Shown in pieces: positions 15,655 to 24,442 of a stretch of DNA of 64,000 nucleotides (position 1 is the first letter of the stretch; each line of letters starts with the position of its first letter). The position numbers and the translations under genes are program-made. The stretch is from assembly GCF_001854245.1 (NCBI RefSeq), contig NZ_CP015381.1, positions 3,383,001 through 3,447,000 of the forward strand, given 5' to 3'. The notes under the pieces are model-generated. The model saw only the letters and a program-made list of their open reading frames with translations, was not told where the DNA came from and did not search any database. This stretch comes from Desulfococcus multivorans. GTDB lineage: Bacteria > Desulfobacterota > Desulfobacteria > Desulfobacterales > Desulfococcaceae.

Positions 15655-17025
15655 ATGGACGACAGCATCATCGTCATCGACGACGATCCGGACTATCTCG
15701 ATATCCTGCGACGGCGGCTTTCGACGGCGGGATTCCACGACATCACCATCGAGGCCGATGCCCTGAAGGCCGCCCAAAGATTCGCCGAAGGCGAGCGGTT
15801 CCACCTCGCTCTCATCGATGTCAACATGCCCGAGATGAACGGAATGGCACTTCTCGACCGGATCAAGAACACCAGCCCCGACACCGAATGCATCATGGTG
15901 ACGGCGGTCAACGAAGTCCACGTAGCCGTCGCCTGCATCCGAAAGGGCGCCTACGACTATCTCGTCAAACCCGTCTCCAGGGAAAACCTCACACTCTCCG
16001 TCAACCGGGCCCTCGAGCGGAAGCACCTCCTGGATCTGCTCGACATCGACAAAAAGAAAACCCTGCCCAAACTGACCGACACATCGCCGTTTCGGGGGAT
16101 CGTCACCCGATCCCGAAACGTGCTCAAGGTGCTCAAGGAAGCGGAGCTTCATGCCCACAGCGACGTACCCATTCTGATCACCGGCGAAAGCGGCACCGGC
16201 AAGGAACTCCTGGCCAAGGCCGTTCACCGGGCCAGCTCCCGGGCGAGTCGCCCCATGACGACGGTCAATATGGCGGCCGTCACCGAGAGCCTCTTCGATG
16301 CCGAGTTCTTCGGCCACGCCAAGGGCGCCTTCACCGGTGCGGACAAAGCCCGCATCGGCTATCTCGAGTACGCCGACGGCGGCACCCTCTTCCTGGACGA
16401 AATCGGGATTTTACCCGTCTCCCTCCAGGGAAAGCTCCTTCGGGTCCTTCAGGATGGGGAATACATGAAAATCGGTACCAACCAGCCCCGACGCGCCGAC
16501 GTCCGGATCATCGCCGCCACCAATGAGGATATGGACCAGCTCATCGAGCAGCGGCGGTTCCGACAGGATCTCTACTACCGGCTTCGGGGGGGGTGGCTTC
16601 ACCTCCCCCCGCTGCGGGAACGGCGGGCCGACATTCCGCCCCTCATCAACCTTTTCCTCGACGAATTCTGCGGGGAGAAAGACCGATGCCGGGTGGACGT
16701 ACAAGCCATGGCGCTGCTGATGCACCACGACTATCCCGGTAACATCCGGGAGCTCCGCGCTATCATCCAGTCCGCGGTCAACCTGGCCCAGAGCGGGCCG
16801 ATTGTGCCCGGATGCCTTCCCGAGGCCGTCCGGAACGCCGGACGCGCTCAGGAGGCCGAAGCCCCTCGGGAGCAGGGTCCGATTCTCACCCTTGCCCAGG
16901 TGGAAAAAGCGCATATATTAAAGGTCTATCGGCGTCTCGATCGAAACAAGAGCCTGACGGCCCGACGCCTGGACATCGGCCTCAACACCCTTCGGCGAAA
17001 ACTGTCGTCCTACGGCGAGAAGTAA
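15655..17025 (+). CDS. Sigma-54-dependent response regulator (NtrC family)
   Basis: 456 residues from the ATG at 15655, chosen because SIIVIDDDPDYLDILRRRL is where a receiver begins. Receiver at 4-120 (Asp55 in LALIDVNMPEMNG, VKPVS), AAA+ domain at about 145-375 with Walker A GESGTGKE (177-184), GAFTGA (224-229, the sigma-54 contact loop), Walker B GGTLFLDEIG and arginine finger region, then an HTH-Fis-like tail with NKSLTARRLDIGLNTLRRKL. It opens sigma-54 promoter complexes. A canonical target promoter lies in the divergent region before the CheY-like gene. The cognate kinase is probably one of the two encoded next door. Confidence 0.94.
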   Translation: MDDSIIVIDDDPDYLDILRRRLSTAGFHDITIEADALKAAQRFAEGERFHLALIDVNMPEMNGMALLDRIKNTSPDTECIMVTAVNEVHVAVACIRKGAYDYLVKPVSRENLTLSVNRALERKHLLDLLDIDKKKTLPKLTDTSPFRGIVTRSRNVLKVLKEAELHAHSDVPILITGESGTGKELLAKAVHRASSRASRPMTTVNMAAVTESLFDAEFFGHAKGAFTGADKARIGYLEYADGGTLFLDEIGILPVSLQGKLLRVLQDGEYMKIGTNQPRRADVRIIAATNEDMDQLIEQRRFRQDLYYRLRGGWLHLPPLRERRADIPPLINLFLDEFCGEKDRCRVDVQAMALLMHHDYPGNIRELRAIIQSAVNLAQSGPIVPGCLPEAVRNAGRAQEAEAPREQGPILTLAQVEKAHILKVYRRLDRNKSLTARRLDIGLNTLRRKLSSYGEK

Positions 17026-17063
17026 GGCCGGGAGTCATGATTGCAAATCACGCGTCATTTAAC

Positions 17064-17094
17064 TCAACTTTCGACTTTCCCAGGCCGGCGCCGC
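17064..17094 (+). repeat. Dispersed intergenic repeat, copy b
   Basis: TCAACTTTCGACTTTCC at 17064-17080, followed by CAGGCCGGCGCCG, matches copy a at 5486 (TCAATTTTCGACTTTCA then CAGGCCGGTGCCG). It lies in the short gap between the sigma-54 activator and cbiG, in the same orientation as cbiG. Confidence 0.55.
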
Positions 17095-17143
17095 TATCCG
17101 GTCGCCATCATGAACGTTGAAATTTAAAAAATGGATCCGCGGC

Positions 17144-18319
17144 ATGAATAACATCGGCATCTGGGCCGTGACGCCCAACGGCGTCCGGCTGGCCCAAAGG
17201 CTCGCGAGGTTTTTCCCCCGATCCGCGCTATACCTCTCCGCCGCTCTCGACCTGTTCCCGGAGGCTCTGCCTGCCGAACGGTTCGAACGCCTCGCAACGG
17301 CGGTTACCAGGCATTTTACCCGACACGACGGCCACCTTTTCATCATGTCCACGGGCATCGTCGTAAGGATGATCGCACCGCTTTTGCAGCACAAAAGCGT
17401 CGACCCCGCAGTGGTCGTCCTGGACGAGTTGGGCATCCACGCCGTCAGCCTTCTGGCCGGACACATCGGCGGCGCCAACGCCCTGGCCCGTCGGGCGGCA
17501 GAGGCGGTCGACGCCGTCCCCGTCATCACCACGGCCACGGACCTCAACCGCCTGCCGGCCGTAGACACCCTGGCCTGCGAACTGGGTCTCGCCATCGAAA
17601 ACCCCGACGCCGTCAAACACGTCGGCATGGCCTTTCTGAAGGGACGTCCCGTTCGACTCCACGACCCTTACGGCCTTATCCGGAACCATCTGCCGCCGGA
17701 AACCCTGGTGCCGGACACCCGCACGGACGACGGCGAAGACGTCTTTCCGTCCGGAAATCCAATCCCCGAAGGTCCGGGCATCTATGTCGACGACAGAGTG
17801 GTTGACCTGCCCCCGCAAGTTCTGATATTGCGTCCCCGTTCCCTGGCCGTGGGCATGGGCTGCAATCGCGACACCGAGATGTCCGAGATGCACCGTCTTC
17901 TCACGGAGACCCTGGACCGCCACCGGCTTTCCCTTCTGAGTGTCTCCACCCTGGCCAGCGTGGACATCAAGCGAGACGAGACCGGCCTCATCGCACTGGG
18001 CGAATCCCTGGGGATTCCCCTTGTTTTTTTTGATCGAGAGGCCCTGGGGCGGGTCCGGACCATAGCGACGCCATCGGCAATGGTGGAAAAACACATAGGA
18101 GTCAAAAGCGTATGCGAAGCAGCAGCAATCCTGGCGGCAAGGAACGGTGCGCTGATCGTTCCCAAACAGATCACCCCAAACGTGACGGCGGCCGTGGCAC
18201 GAAGGTCCTCTATGTCGTCGGTATCGGCCCCGGGGGTCCGGACTACCTCTGTCGACGGGCCCACGACGTTCTCGAGCGGGTCGAGGCCGTCGCCGGATAC
18301 ACCACCTACATCGACCTGA
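17144..18319 (+). CDS. cbiG: Cobalt-precorrin-5A hydrolase (CbiG) with out-of-family tail
   Basis: 391 residues from the ATG at 17144 (an in-frame TTG lies 27 bases upstream). IGIWAVTPNGVRLAQRLA, HLFIMSTGIVVRMIAPLL, VVVLDELGIHAVSLLAGHIG and the C-terminal VGMGCNRDTEMSEM are CbiG blocks. It opens the lactone ring of cobalt-precorrin-5A, an anaerobic-pathway step. The family sequence ends near LIVPKQITPNVTAAVAR; the last 40 or so residues are Ser/Thr/Pro-rich and simply read through the start of cbiH in another frame. The 208-base overlap suggests loss of the native stop or a frameshift-linked CbiG-CbiH product. Confidence 0.92.
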   Translation: MNNIGIWAVTPNGVRLAQRLARFFPRSALYLSAALDLFPEALPAERFERLATAVTRHFTRHDGHLFIMSTGIVVRMIAPLLQHKSVDPAVVVLDELGIHAVSLLAGHIGGANALARRAAEAVDAVPVITTATDLNRLPAVDTLACELGLAIENPDAVKHVGMAFLKGRPVRLHDPYGLIRNHLPPETLVPDTRTDDGEDVFPSGNPIPEGPGIYVDDRVVDLPPQVLILRPRSLAVGMGCNRDTEMSEMHRLLTETLDRHRLSLLSVSTLASVDIKRDETGLIALGESLGIPLVFFDREALGRVRTIATPSAMVEKHIGVKSVCEAAAILAARNGALIVPKQITPNVTAAVARRSSMSSVSAPGVRTTSVDGPTTFSSGSRPSPDTPPTST

Positions 18320-19014
18320 TCCGGCCGCTCATCGCCGGCAAACGGATTATTCAGACCGCCATGAAACGCGAAGTGGAGCGGGTCGAGGCCGCCATCTCGG
18401 CCGCTCTGTCGGGCGAGTCCTGCGCCATTGTTTCCAGCGGCGACGCCGGCATTTATGCCATGGCAGGCCTTGTCTACGAAATGTGCCGGGAAAAGGGACT
18501 CGCGATCCGGGCCCCCCGGACGGACCCCGCCGTCGATGCGGACGAGAATGCCCTCCTCATCGAGGTCATCCCCGGCATCCCGGCCCTGGCCGCGGGAGCC
18601 GCCCTCCTGGGCGCACCCCTCACCCACGACTTCGCCGCCGTCAGCCTGAGCGACCTCCTTACGCCGTGGGAGCTTATCGAACGGCGTCTCGACGCCGCCG
18701 CCGGCGCCGACTTCGTCATCGCCCTATACAACCCCAAGAGCAAGCGTCGAAGCGACCACCTGGAGGCCGCCCAGAAGATCATTCTGCGGCACCGCGCCCC
18801 CGAAACGCCGGTGGGCGTCGTCACCGGCGCCATGCGGGACAACCAGCGGGTGACGATCACCACCCTGGGCGACCTCCATCGGGCCGAAGTGGACATGCAG
18901 ACCACCGTTTTTGTGGGCAACAGCAGCACCTTCGCATATCTCGGACACATGATCACCCCCCGGGGATATGCCAGGAAATACGATCTCGATTCGGAGCGAC
19001 GCCGTCATGTCTGA
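18112..19014 (+). CDS. cbiH: Precorrin-3B C17-methyltransferase (CbiH/CobJ)
   Basis: 300 residues. The conserved protein begins at KVLYVVGIGPGGPDYL (residue 31). The only in-frame start is the ATG at 18112, which adds a 30-residue extension encoded inside cbiG; an AGGAG site lies 10 bases before it. SSGDAGIYAMAGLVYEM, IEVIPGIPALAAGAALLGAP and ALYNPKSKRR are tetrapyrrole methylase motifs specific to CobJ/CbiH. It methylates C17 with ring contraction using SAM. It ends with an 8-base overlap with cobQ. Confidence 0.93.
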   Translation: MRSSSNPGGKERCADRSQTDHPKRDGGRGTKVLYVVGIGPGGPDYLCRRAHDVLERVEAVAGYTTYIDLIRPLIAGKRIIQTAMKREVERVEAAISAALSGESCAIVSSGDAGIYAMAGLVYEMCREKGLAIRAPRTDPAVDADENALLIEVIPGIPALAAGAALLGAPLTHDFAAVSLSDLLTPWELIERRLDAAAGADFVIALYNPKSKRRSDHLEAAQKIILRHRAPETPVGVVTGAMRDNQRVTITTLGDLHRAEVDMQTTVFVGNSSTFAYLGHMITPRGYARKYDLDSERRRHV

Positions 19015-20524
19015 AGCCCCCTGCATCGCCGCCTTCGGCACCGGATCGGACGTCGGCAAGAGCGTCGTGGCCACGGCCCTGAACCGCATCTTCCTGAACC
19101 GGGGCTTGCGGACGGCGCCTTTCAAGGCCCAGAACATGTCCAACAACTCCGGTGTCACCCCGGAGGGACTCGAGATGGGGCGGGCTCAGATCGTCCAGGC
19201 CGAGGCGGCCCGGATCCCGCCCCACGTGGACATGAACCCCATCCTCCTCAAGCCGACCACCGACGTGGGCTGTCAGGTGGTCCTCATGGGGGAGGCCGTG
19301 GCCAACCAGACCGCCGTCGAGTATCACACCCGGAAGGCGCATCTCTTCGACACCGCCTGCCGCGCCCTCGACCGACTCCGGAGCCGATTTGACGTGGTGG
19401 TCATGGAGGGGGCCGGGTCCTGCGCCGAGGTCAACCTCATGGCCCACGACATCGTCAATTTTCCCATGGCCGAATATGCCGACGCGCCGGTGATCCTCAT
19501 CGCGGACATCCACAGGGGCGGCGTGTTCGCCCAGTTGGTGGGGACCCTCGCCTGCCTGCCCCCCGAACGGCGGGACCGCATCGCCGGGTTCATCGTCAAC
19601 CGGTTCCGGGGAGACATCCGACTCTTCGACGACGGGGTGAAGTGGATCGAGGCCAACACCGGGAAACCGGTCTTCGGCGTCCTGCCCTGGTACACCCACA
19701 TCGCCATCGAGGCCGAGGATTCGGTGATCATCGAGAGCCCCCCCACGGTGCTGCCCGGCAGGGGAACGCGGCCGGCCGTGGCCGTAATCCGCATCCCCCA
19801 CATCTCCAATTTCACGGATTTCGACCCCCTCTCGGCCGTCAAGGGCCTCGACCTCTTTTTCATTGAAAAGGTACAGGACCTCTCGGGCTTCGCTGCCGTG
19901 ATCCTGCCCGGATCCAAGAACACCCGGTTCGACCTGGAGTGGCTCAAGACAACGGGCTGGAGCCGACGGCTCGCCGCCTACGCCGAAAAGGACGGCCACA
20001 TTCTCGGGATCTGCGGGGGCTACCAGCTCCTGGGCAACCGTGTCTACGATCCCCAGGGCCTCGAAGGTGTCCCCGGCACCACTGAGGGGTTGGGCCTTCT
20101 GCCGGTGGAAACCACCCTGATGGCACCCAAGACCACGACCCTGAGCCGATTCGCCTGGGGAGACGTCCAGGGCACCGGATACGAAATCCACATGGGCCGG
20201 ACCGACCGGATCGGCGGCGCACCGCTTTTCACGATCCTGGCCCAGAACGGGGCTGCTCCCGCAAATACCGAGGACGGCTGTATCAGCGACGGCGGCCGGA
20301 TCATGGCCACATACATGCACGGTCTTTTCGACACGCCCGCCGTAACCCGCCGATGGCTCGACACCATCGGTCTCGGCCGTCTCGACACCGGCGACACCCC
20401 GGCCGGCCCGGCAGCCCGGGATCGGGAGTACGATCGCCTGGCCGAGCATTTCGAAAACCACGTGGACACCGAGGCGATTCTCCGTCTGATCCGCCGATCT
20501 CCTCCCGGAAACACCGCGGTATGA
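19007..20524 (+). CDS. cobQ: Cobyric acid synthase (CobQ/CbiP)
   Basis: 505 residues from the ATG at 19007, in place of an in-frame start 39 bases upstream inside cbiH. N-terminal synthetase: FGTGSDVGKSVVATAL (P-loop-like), APFKAQNMSNNSGVTPEG and HDIVNFPMAEYADAPV; C-terminal glutamine amidotransferase: ILGICGGYQLLG with the catalytic Cys and a late TYMHGLFD His. It makes four ATP-dependent amidations to give adenosylcobyrate. Its TGA overlaps the ATG of the TrkA-like gene, so an unrelated ion-transport module rides on the corrin run. Confidence 0.95.
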   Translation: MSEAPCIAAFGTGSDVGKSVVATALNRIFLNRGLRTAPFKAQNMSNNSGVTPEGLEMGRAQIVQAEAARIPPHVDMNPILLKPTTDVGCQVVLMGEAVANQTAVEYHTRKAHLFDTACRALDRLRSRFDVVVMEGAGSCAEVNLMAHDIVNFPMAEYADAPVILIADIHRGGVFAQLVGTLACLPPERRDRIAGFIVNRFRGDIRLFDDGVKWIEANTGKPVFGVLPWYTHIAIEAEDSVIIESPPTVLPGRGTRPAVAVIRIPHISNFTDFDPLSAVKGLDLFFIEKVQDLSGFAAVILPGSKNTRFDLEWLKTTGWSRRLAAYAEKDGHILGICGGYQLLGNRVYDPQGLEGVPGTTEGLGLLPVETTLMAPKTTTLSRFAWGDVQGTGYEIHMGRTDRIGGAPLFTILAQNGAAPANTEDGCISDGGRIMATYMHGLFDTPAVTRRWLDTIGLGRLDTGDTPAGPAARDREYDRLAEHFENHVDTEAILRLIRRSPPGNTAV

Positions 20525-21939
20525 AAGCCGTCATCTGCGGCGCGGGCCGTTACACCCGAAACCTGTTGGGTCGGCTGGGGGACCGATGGCGCATCACCCT
20601 CATCGACGCCTCCGAAAAAGCCCTCAAGGAGCTGATGGATACCCACGCCACCGTGGCGAAGGTTCTGGCAGGCGACGCCGCAAGCCCGGTCCTTCTCGAC
20701 AAGGCCGGTCTTGGTGAAACCGATTATTTTCTGGCCCTCACCGACAACGACAAGGTCAACCTCGCGGCAGTCCGATTCGCCCGGAAGGCCGGGGTTCCTC
20801 ACATTCTCTCCGTGCTCTATGACCTTTCACTGGAAGCGAAATTCCAGAAACTGGATGTCCATCTTCTGCTGCCCGGCAACATGGTGGGCAACACCCTCTA
20901 TCACTACCTGCAGGATCCGCGGATTCAGGTATTCTCCGTTGCCCGCGGCACGGGCGAGGTCGTGGAAATCGAGGTCACTCGGGACAACTGGATCGCCGGG
21001 ATGTCCGTCACGGTGCTCGAGGATCCGGAATGGCGTCTGGCGGGGCTCTATCGTGCCGGCGAGTGGATGCCGTTGACCGGGGAGCTGATGCTGGCGGAGG
21101 GAGACCGGCTGATCCTGCTGGGGAAGCGAAACTTCTTCCGGTCGGTCTGCTCGGTTCTGGCCTGCGGTCACATGCCGTTTCCCGCTCCCTGGGGCCGGGG
21201 GCTCATGATCGTCCTGAACGGCGACGAGGGGGCTGAGACCCTGGAAGAAGGCATGTATCTGCTCCGGAACACGCGGGTCGGTCATGTTTCCATTCTCTAC
21301 GATGCCGTCGATATGCCGGACCCGACGGCCCACATCGACCGGAAAAACGTCCGCCACGACATCCGCCTTCACCCCATGGACGGCCGGTTGACGGACACCG
21401 TCAAAACCCTCTGCCGGAAAGACCAGATCGGGCTGGTGGTCATGCGCCCCCTGGGACGCTCGTTTCTGAAATCCATCTCCCGGCCCGAAACCATCGCCCT
21501 GGCCCATGAACTCGCCTGCCCGCTTCTGATCGCCCGCAATTCCAATCCCTACGACCGGATTCTGGTGCCCTTCAACGGCACCGCCATGGCCGCACTGGCA
21601 CTGGAGACCGCCGTCGGCCTGGCGGAGCAGATCGGTGCTCTCGTGGACGCCGCCGTGGTTCAGGAGCCCGATTTCATCCACGGCGAATCCCGGGAATCCT
21701 GGAGCGACAAAACCTTCAAAAAGGTCCGGGAGATCAGTCACATCCATAAGGTGAAAATCGGGGAAATCGAATGCCGCGGCAACCCGGTCAAGGAAATCAC
21801 CGCCCTGGCGGAAAGATATCAGCTGATGGTGGTCGGCAGCACCAATCCCCAGAAGGAGCTGCTCACCCCTCACGTGGGCGAACTGCTTGTCGAGCGGACC
21901 CCCTGCTCGGTGCTCATCCTGGCGTCGGGAGCCCCATGA
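20521..21939 (+). CDS. TrkA-N/TrkA-C (RCK) regulator fused to a UspA-like domain
   Basis: 472 residues, soluble. N-terminal Rossmann RCK domain (MKAVICGAGRYTRNLLGRL, then FLALTDNDKVNLAAVRFARK), an RCK-C like region (about 140-205) and a long C-terminal part with Usp-like features: RILVPFNGTAMAALALETAV and LMVVGSTNPQ, typical of nucleotide-binding universal stress proteins. RCK domains gate K+ channels and efflux antiporters by sensing NAD(H) or other ligands. It is coupled by ATGA to the Kef-type antiporter gene that follows, making a two-gene regulator/transporter pair. The exact ligand is unknown. Confidence 0.88.
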   Translation: MKAVICGAGRYTRNLLGRLGDRWRITLIDASEKALKELMDTHATVAKVLAGDAASPVLLDKAGLGETDYFLALTDNDKVNLAAVRFARKAGVPHILSVLYDLSLEAKFQKLDVHLLLPGNMVGNTLYHYLQDPRIQVFSVARGTGEVVEIEVTRDNWIAGMSVTVLEDPEWRLAGLYRAGEWMPLTGELMLAEGDRLILLGKRNFFRSVCSVLACGHMPFPAPWGRGLMIVLNGDEGAETLEEGMYLLRNTRVGHVSILYDAVDMPDPTAHIDRKNVRHDIRLHPMDGRLTDTVKTLCRKDQIGLVVMRPLGRSFLKSISRPETIALAHELACPLLIARNSNPYDRILVPFNGTAMAALALETAVGLAEQIGALVDAAVVQEPDFIHGESRESWSDKTFKKVREISHIHKVKIGEIECRGNPVKEITALAERYQLMVVGSTNPQKELLTPHVGELLVERTPCSVLILASGAP

Positions 21940-23114
21940 TCACCTCTCAGCAGACCGCCCTTCTCCTGGTTGTTCTGGCCATCCTGATCGTGCCCGGCAT
22001 CAGCAGGATCCTCCGGGTGCCGTCCATGGTGGTGGAGATCATCTTCGGCGTCATCCTGGGCAAGAGCGTGCTGAAACTGGAATTCACCGGCGAATGGCTC
22101 CCGTTCCTGGCCCATCTGGGATTTCTGCTCCTCATGTTTCGGGCGGGAATGGAGATTGATTTCACCATGCTGAAACGACAGAGTCGGGGGCAGCTTATGT
22201 TTCAGGTACTCTTTTTCATGGTCACCCTGGGACTGGCGACCCTGGCGGCGACACTCCTTTCCCGCGGTTTTTTCGTAGCCCTCATGCTCTCCACCACTTC
22301 CTTAGGCCTGGTGATGCCCACCCTGAGGGAAACGGGAATGAGCCGGACCCCCATGGGCCAGGACATCCTGATCGCCGCCACCCTGGCCGACTTCATGACC
22401 CTCTTCGGCATTACCTTCTATGTCCTTTACATCCGTCAGGGCATCGACTGGCGTTTTTTCCTTCCCATCCCGCTGTTTCTGGGGTTCGGGATTCTGCTGC
22501 GGATAGGCCGCGTCTGGGTCTGGTGGCATCCGGCCGGGGCCGAGCGGATTCTCGGCATTCAGGAGGACGCCCAGGAGATCGGCGTCCGCCTCTCCATGGC
22601 CCTGCTCTTTCTGTTTGTGGCCCTGTCGGAACTGGCCCACCTGGAGCCCGTTCTGGGAGCGTTCCTTGGCGGCAGCCTCCTGGCCTATATCTTCCGGGAA
22701 AAACCGCTGTTGGAGACCAAGCTTTCGGCCATGGGGTTCGGTTTTCTGATCCCGGTCTTCTTCATCCACGTGGGCATGCAGTTCGATCTGACCCACATCA
22801 TGAAGCCCGAGATGATCCTGTTTTCCCTCAAACTGTTGGGCGCTGCCGTCACGGTCAAGATGGCTCCCGCGGCGCTCCTTTTGTTCCGGGGGCGAAAACC
22901 GAGGGAAGTCTTTCAGGCCGGCGTTCTCCTCTCCTCGCGTCTCAGCCTCATCATCGCCGCTGCGGCCATCGGTGTCGAAAACAACTTGATCAAACCCGAA
23001 ATCAAGGATGCCGTGGTCTTCATGGCCCTCGTCACCTGTTTCTTAGGGCCGACCCTCTTCAAGCTCATCACGCCCACGGTCGGAAGCGGCGGCCCGAACG
23101 ACGTCGTAAAATAG
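21936..23114 (+). CDS. CPA2 (Kef-type) monovalent cation:H+ antiporter
   Basis: 392 residues from the ATG overlapping the upstream stop. About 12 hydrophobic segments, starting LLLVVLAILIVPGISRILRV, with VEIIFGVILG and FLLLMFRAGMEIDF, the first helices of Na+/H+ exchanger PF00999 proteins. The CPA2/Kef group exchanges K+ or Na+ for protons. It has no C-terminal RCK domain of its own; that role is likely supplied in trans by the preceding TrkA/Usp protein. It ends the operon; the next gene converges. Confidence 0.9.
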   Translation: MITSQQTALLLVVLAILIVPGISRILRVPSMVVEIIFGVILGKSVLKLEFTGEWLPFLAHLGFLLLMFRAGMEIDFTMLKRQSRGQLMFQVLFFMVTLGLATLAATLLSRGFFVALMLSTTSLGLVMPTLRETGMSRTPMGQDILIAATLADFMTLFGITFYVLYIRQGIDWRFFLPIPLFLGFGILLRIGRVWVWWHPAGAERILGIQEDAQEIGVRLSMALLFLFVALSELAHLEPVLGAFLGGSLLAYIFREKPLLETKLSAMGFGFLIPVFFIHVGMQFDLTHIMKPEMILFSLKLLGAAVTVKMAPAALLLFRGRKPREVFQAGVLLSSRLSLIIAAAAIGVENNLIKPEIKDAVVFMALVTCFLGPTLFKLITPTVGSGGPNDVVK

Positions 23115-23161
23115 GCGATATCGTCCAACCCTCCGGGCCGTCATCCCGCCGCCTGCACCGC

Positions 23162-24127
23162 TTACGGCGACAGCGCCGCCATCATGAAGGCATACTGGGC
23201 TCTCAGGTCACCGATTTCCTGGGCCCAGAACCGGTCGCCGCCCCAGTCCGGATACTCGGCCTGGAACCGGGCGTCGGCCCGCTGCATGGCGCACCAGGCC
23301 GTGAAATAGATCATCCGCATGGCTCTCAGTCCCTCGATCAGAAACGCCCAGCGGTGATCCGCGTCGCGGAACCGACGATACCCCGAAAGCAACAGCTGCA
23401 AAAAACGGTCGGAAGCCGGGTAGCGGTCCGGCAGGAGCAGCCAGAAATCCTGGACCGGAACACCGTTCATCATGTCGTCGAAATCGATCACCATGAGGCC
23501 GTCGTCCGGTCGGTTGAGAATGTTGCCGGCATGGAAATCACCGTGGATGCGGATCATTTCGAGATCCTCGAAGCGAGGGGCCAGGGCGTCGATGATGCGG
23601 TCGCAGATGTCCCGGTACGTATCCCGATAGGTCGGTGTCACCGCCTCCGCCGCCAGATACCTCGCATAGGCAGCCGTGGTGGTCCCGGGCAGGAGGACCT
23701 GCCTCTCGGGAGCCGGCCGCTTCTGCCCGGCATTGTGAAGCCGCCCCAGCAGCACCCCCACCCGTCGCCAGCTCTCCTCATCCTCGATATCGAACCGACG
23801 CCCCGCCTTTTTGGGAAAGACCGCAAAGGAGATCCTTCCCAGATGGGCCAGGGTCCGGCCGTTTTGAAGGGATATTGGGCAGACCACGGGAATGTCGATC
23901 TCGGCACAGTCGGCCAGAAAGTCGTGTTCGTCCTGGAGAGCGCCGGGGGACCATCGGCCCGGCCGATAGAATTTCGCGATATAGGGGGTCCCGTCCTCTG
24001 CCTGGACCTCGTAGACACGGTTGATATAACTCCTGAAGGGTCGCGCCAGGGCCGTCAATTCCGTGCCGATGGCGGCCTCGAGGGCCGGCAGAAATCGATG
24101 GGGCGTCAAATCTGAAAAACTGTCCAT
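23162..24127 (-). CDS. srkA: Stress response kinase A-like Ser/Thr kinase (SrkA/YihE)
   Basis: 321 residues from the ATG at 24127 (a GTG 33 bases upstream is also in frame, but FSDLTPHRFLPALEAAIG resembles the family N-terminus). An aminoglycoside-phosphotransferase-type fold: IRIHGDFHAGNIL is the catalytic loop (D, N) and VIDFDDMMNGVPVQDFWLLL the metal-binding DFD motif that marks the RdoA/SrkA family. The E. coli protein is a small eukaryote-like protein kinase linked to envelope and MazF stress. No DsbA gene is adjacent as it is in E. coli. Confidence 0.9.
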   Translation of the reverse strand: MDSFSDLTPHRFLPALEAAIGTELTALARPFRSYINRVYEVQAEDGTPYIAKFYRPGRWSPGALQDEHDFLADCAEIDIPVVCPISLQNGRTLAHLGRISFAVFPKKAGRRFDIEDEESWRRVGVLLGRLHNAGQKRPAPERQVLLPGTTTAAYARYLAAEAVTPTYRDTYRDICDRIIDALAPRFEDLEMIRIHGDFHAGNILNRPDDGLMVIDFDDMMNGVPVQDFWLLLPDRYPASDRFLQLLLSGYRRFRDADHRWAFLIEGLRAMRMIYFTAWCAMQRADARFQAEYPDWGGDRFWAQEIGDLRAQYAFMMAALSP

Positions 24128-24442
24128 AAGCTGTAAAGTTCTTTCCTGAATTGGGTCCACGCGCCTGCTCTGAGGCCGTGTGCCGTTGCCGATAACCCCA
24201 AGGGGATCCGGGTCGCTCCGGGTTCAAATCCAAAAATCGGATGCCATGTTATGATGGAACGCCTCGAAAATCAAGGCGTCGGCGACATCGTTTTGACATC
24301 CGCCGCAAGAGGCGCTATGGTAACCCGCAATACCATCGCAGGGGCCTGTCCATCAAGGCGAGCACAGGCTTCATCGTGACAACCGATCGACAGCAGGGAG
24401 GATGAATACCCTGGAAACCATCTGATCCGGAGGTTCCCCACC
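24128..24442. other. Divergent spacer srkA/flavoredoxin
   Basis: 315 bases without a gene. It contains the flavoredoxin promoter above, a small hairpin around 24261-24279 (CGCCT/AGGCG) and a strong ribosome site CCGGAGG before the flavoredoxin ATG. No tRNA or known riboswitch is supported. Confidence 0.5.
24293..24321 (+). promoter_or_regulatory. Sigma-70-type promoter for flavoredoxin
   Basis: TTGACA (24293-24298), 17 bases, TATGGT (24316-24321). Transcription would start near 24328, leaving a leader of about 115 bases before the ATG at 24443. Confidence 0.55.

Noticed and set aside
24195-24240. GGGTTCAAATCC resembles a tRNA T-loop
   Set aside because: The flanking bases do not form a T stem, and there is no anticodon arm or acceptor pairing in the neighbourhood.
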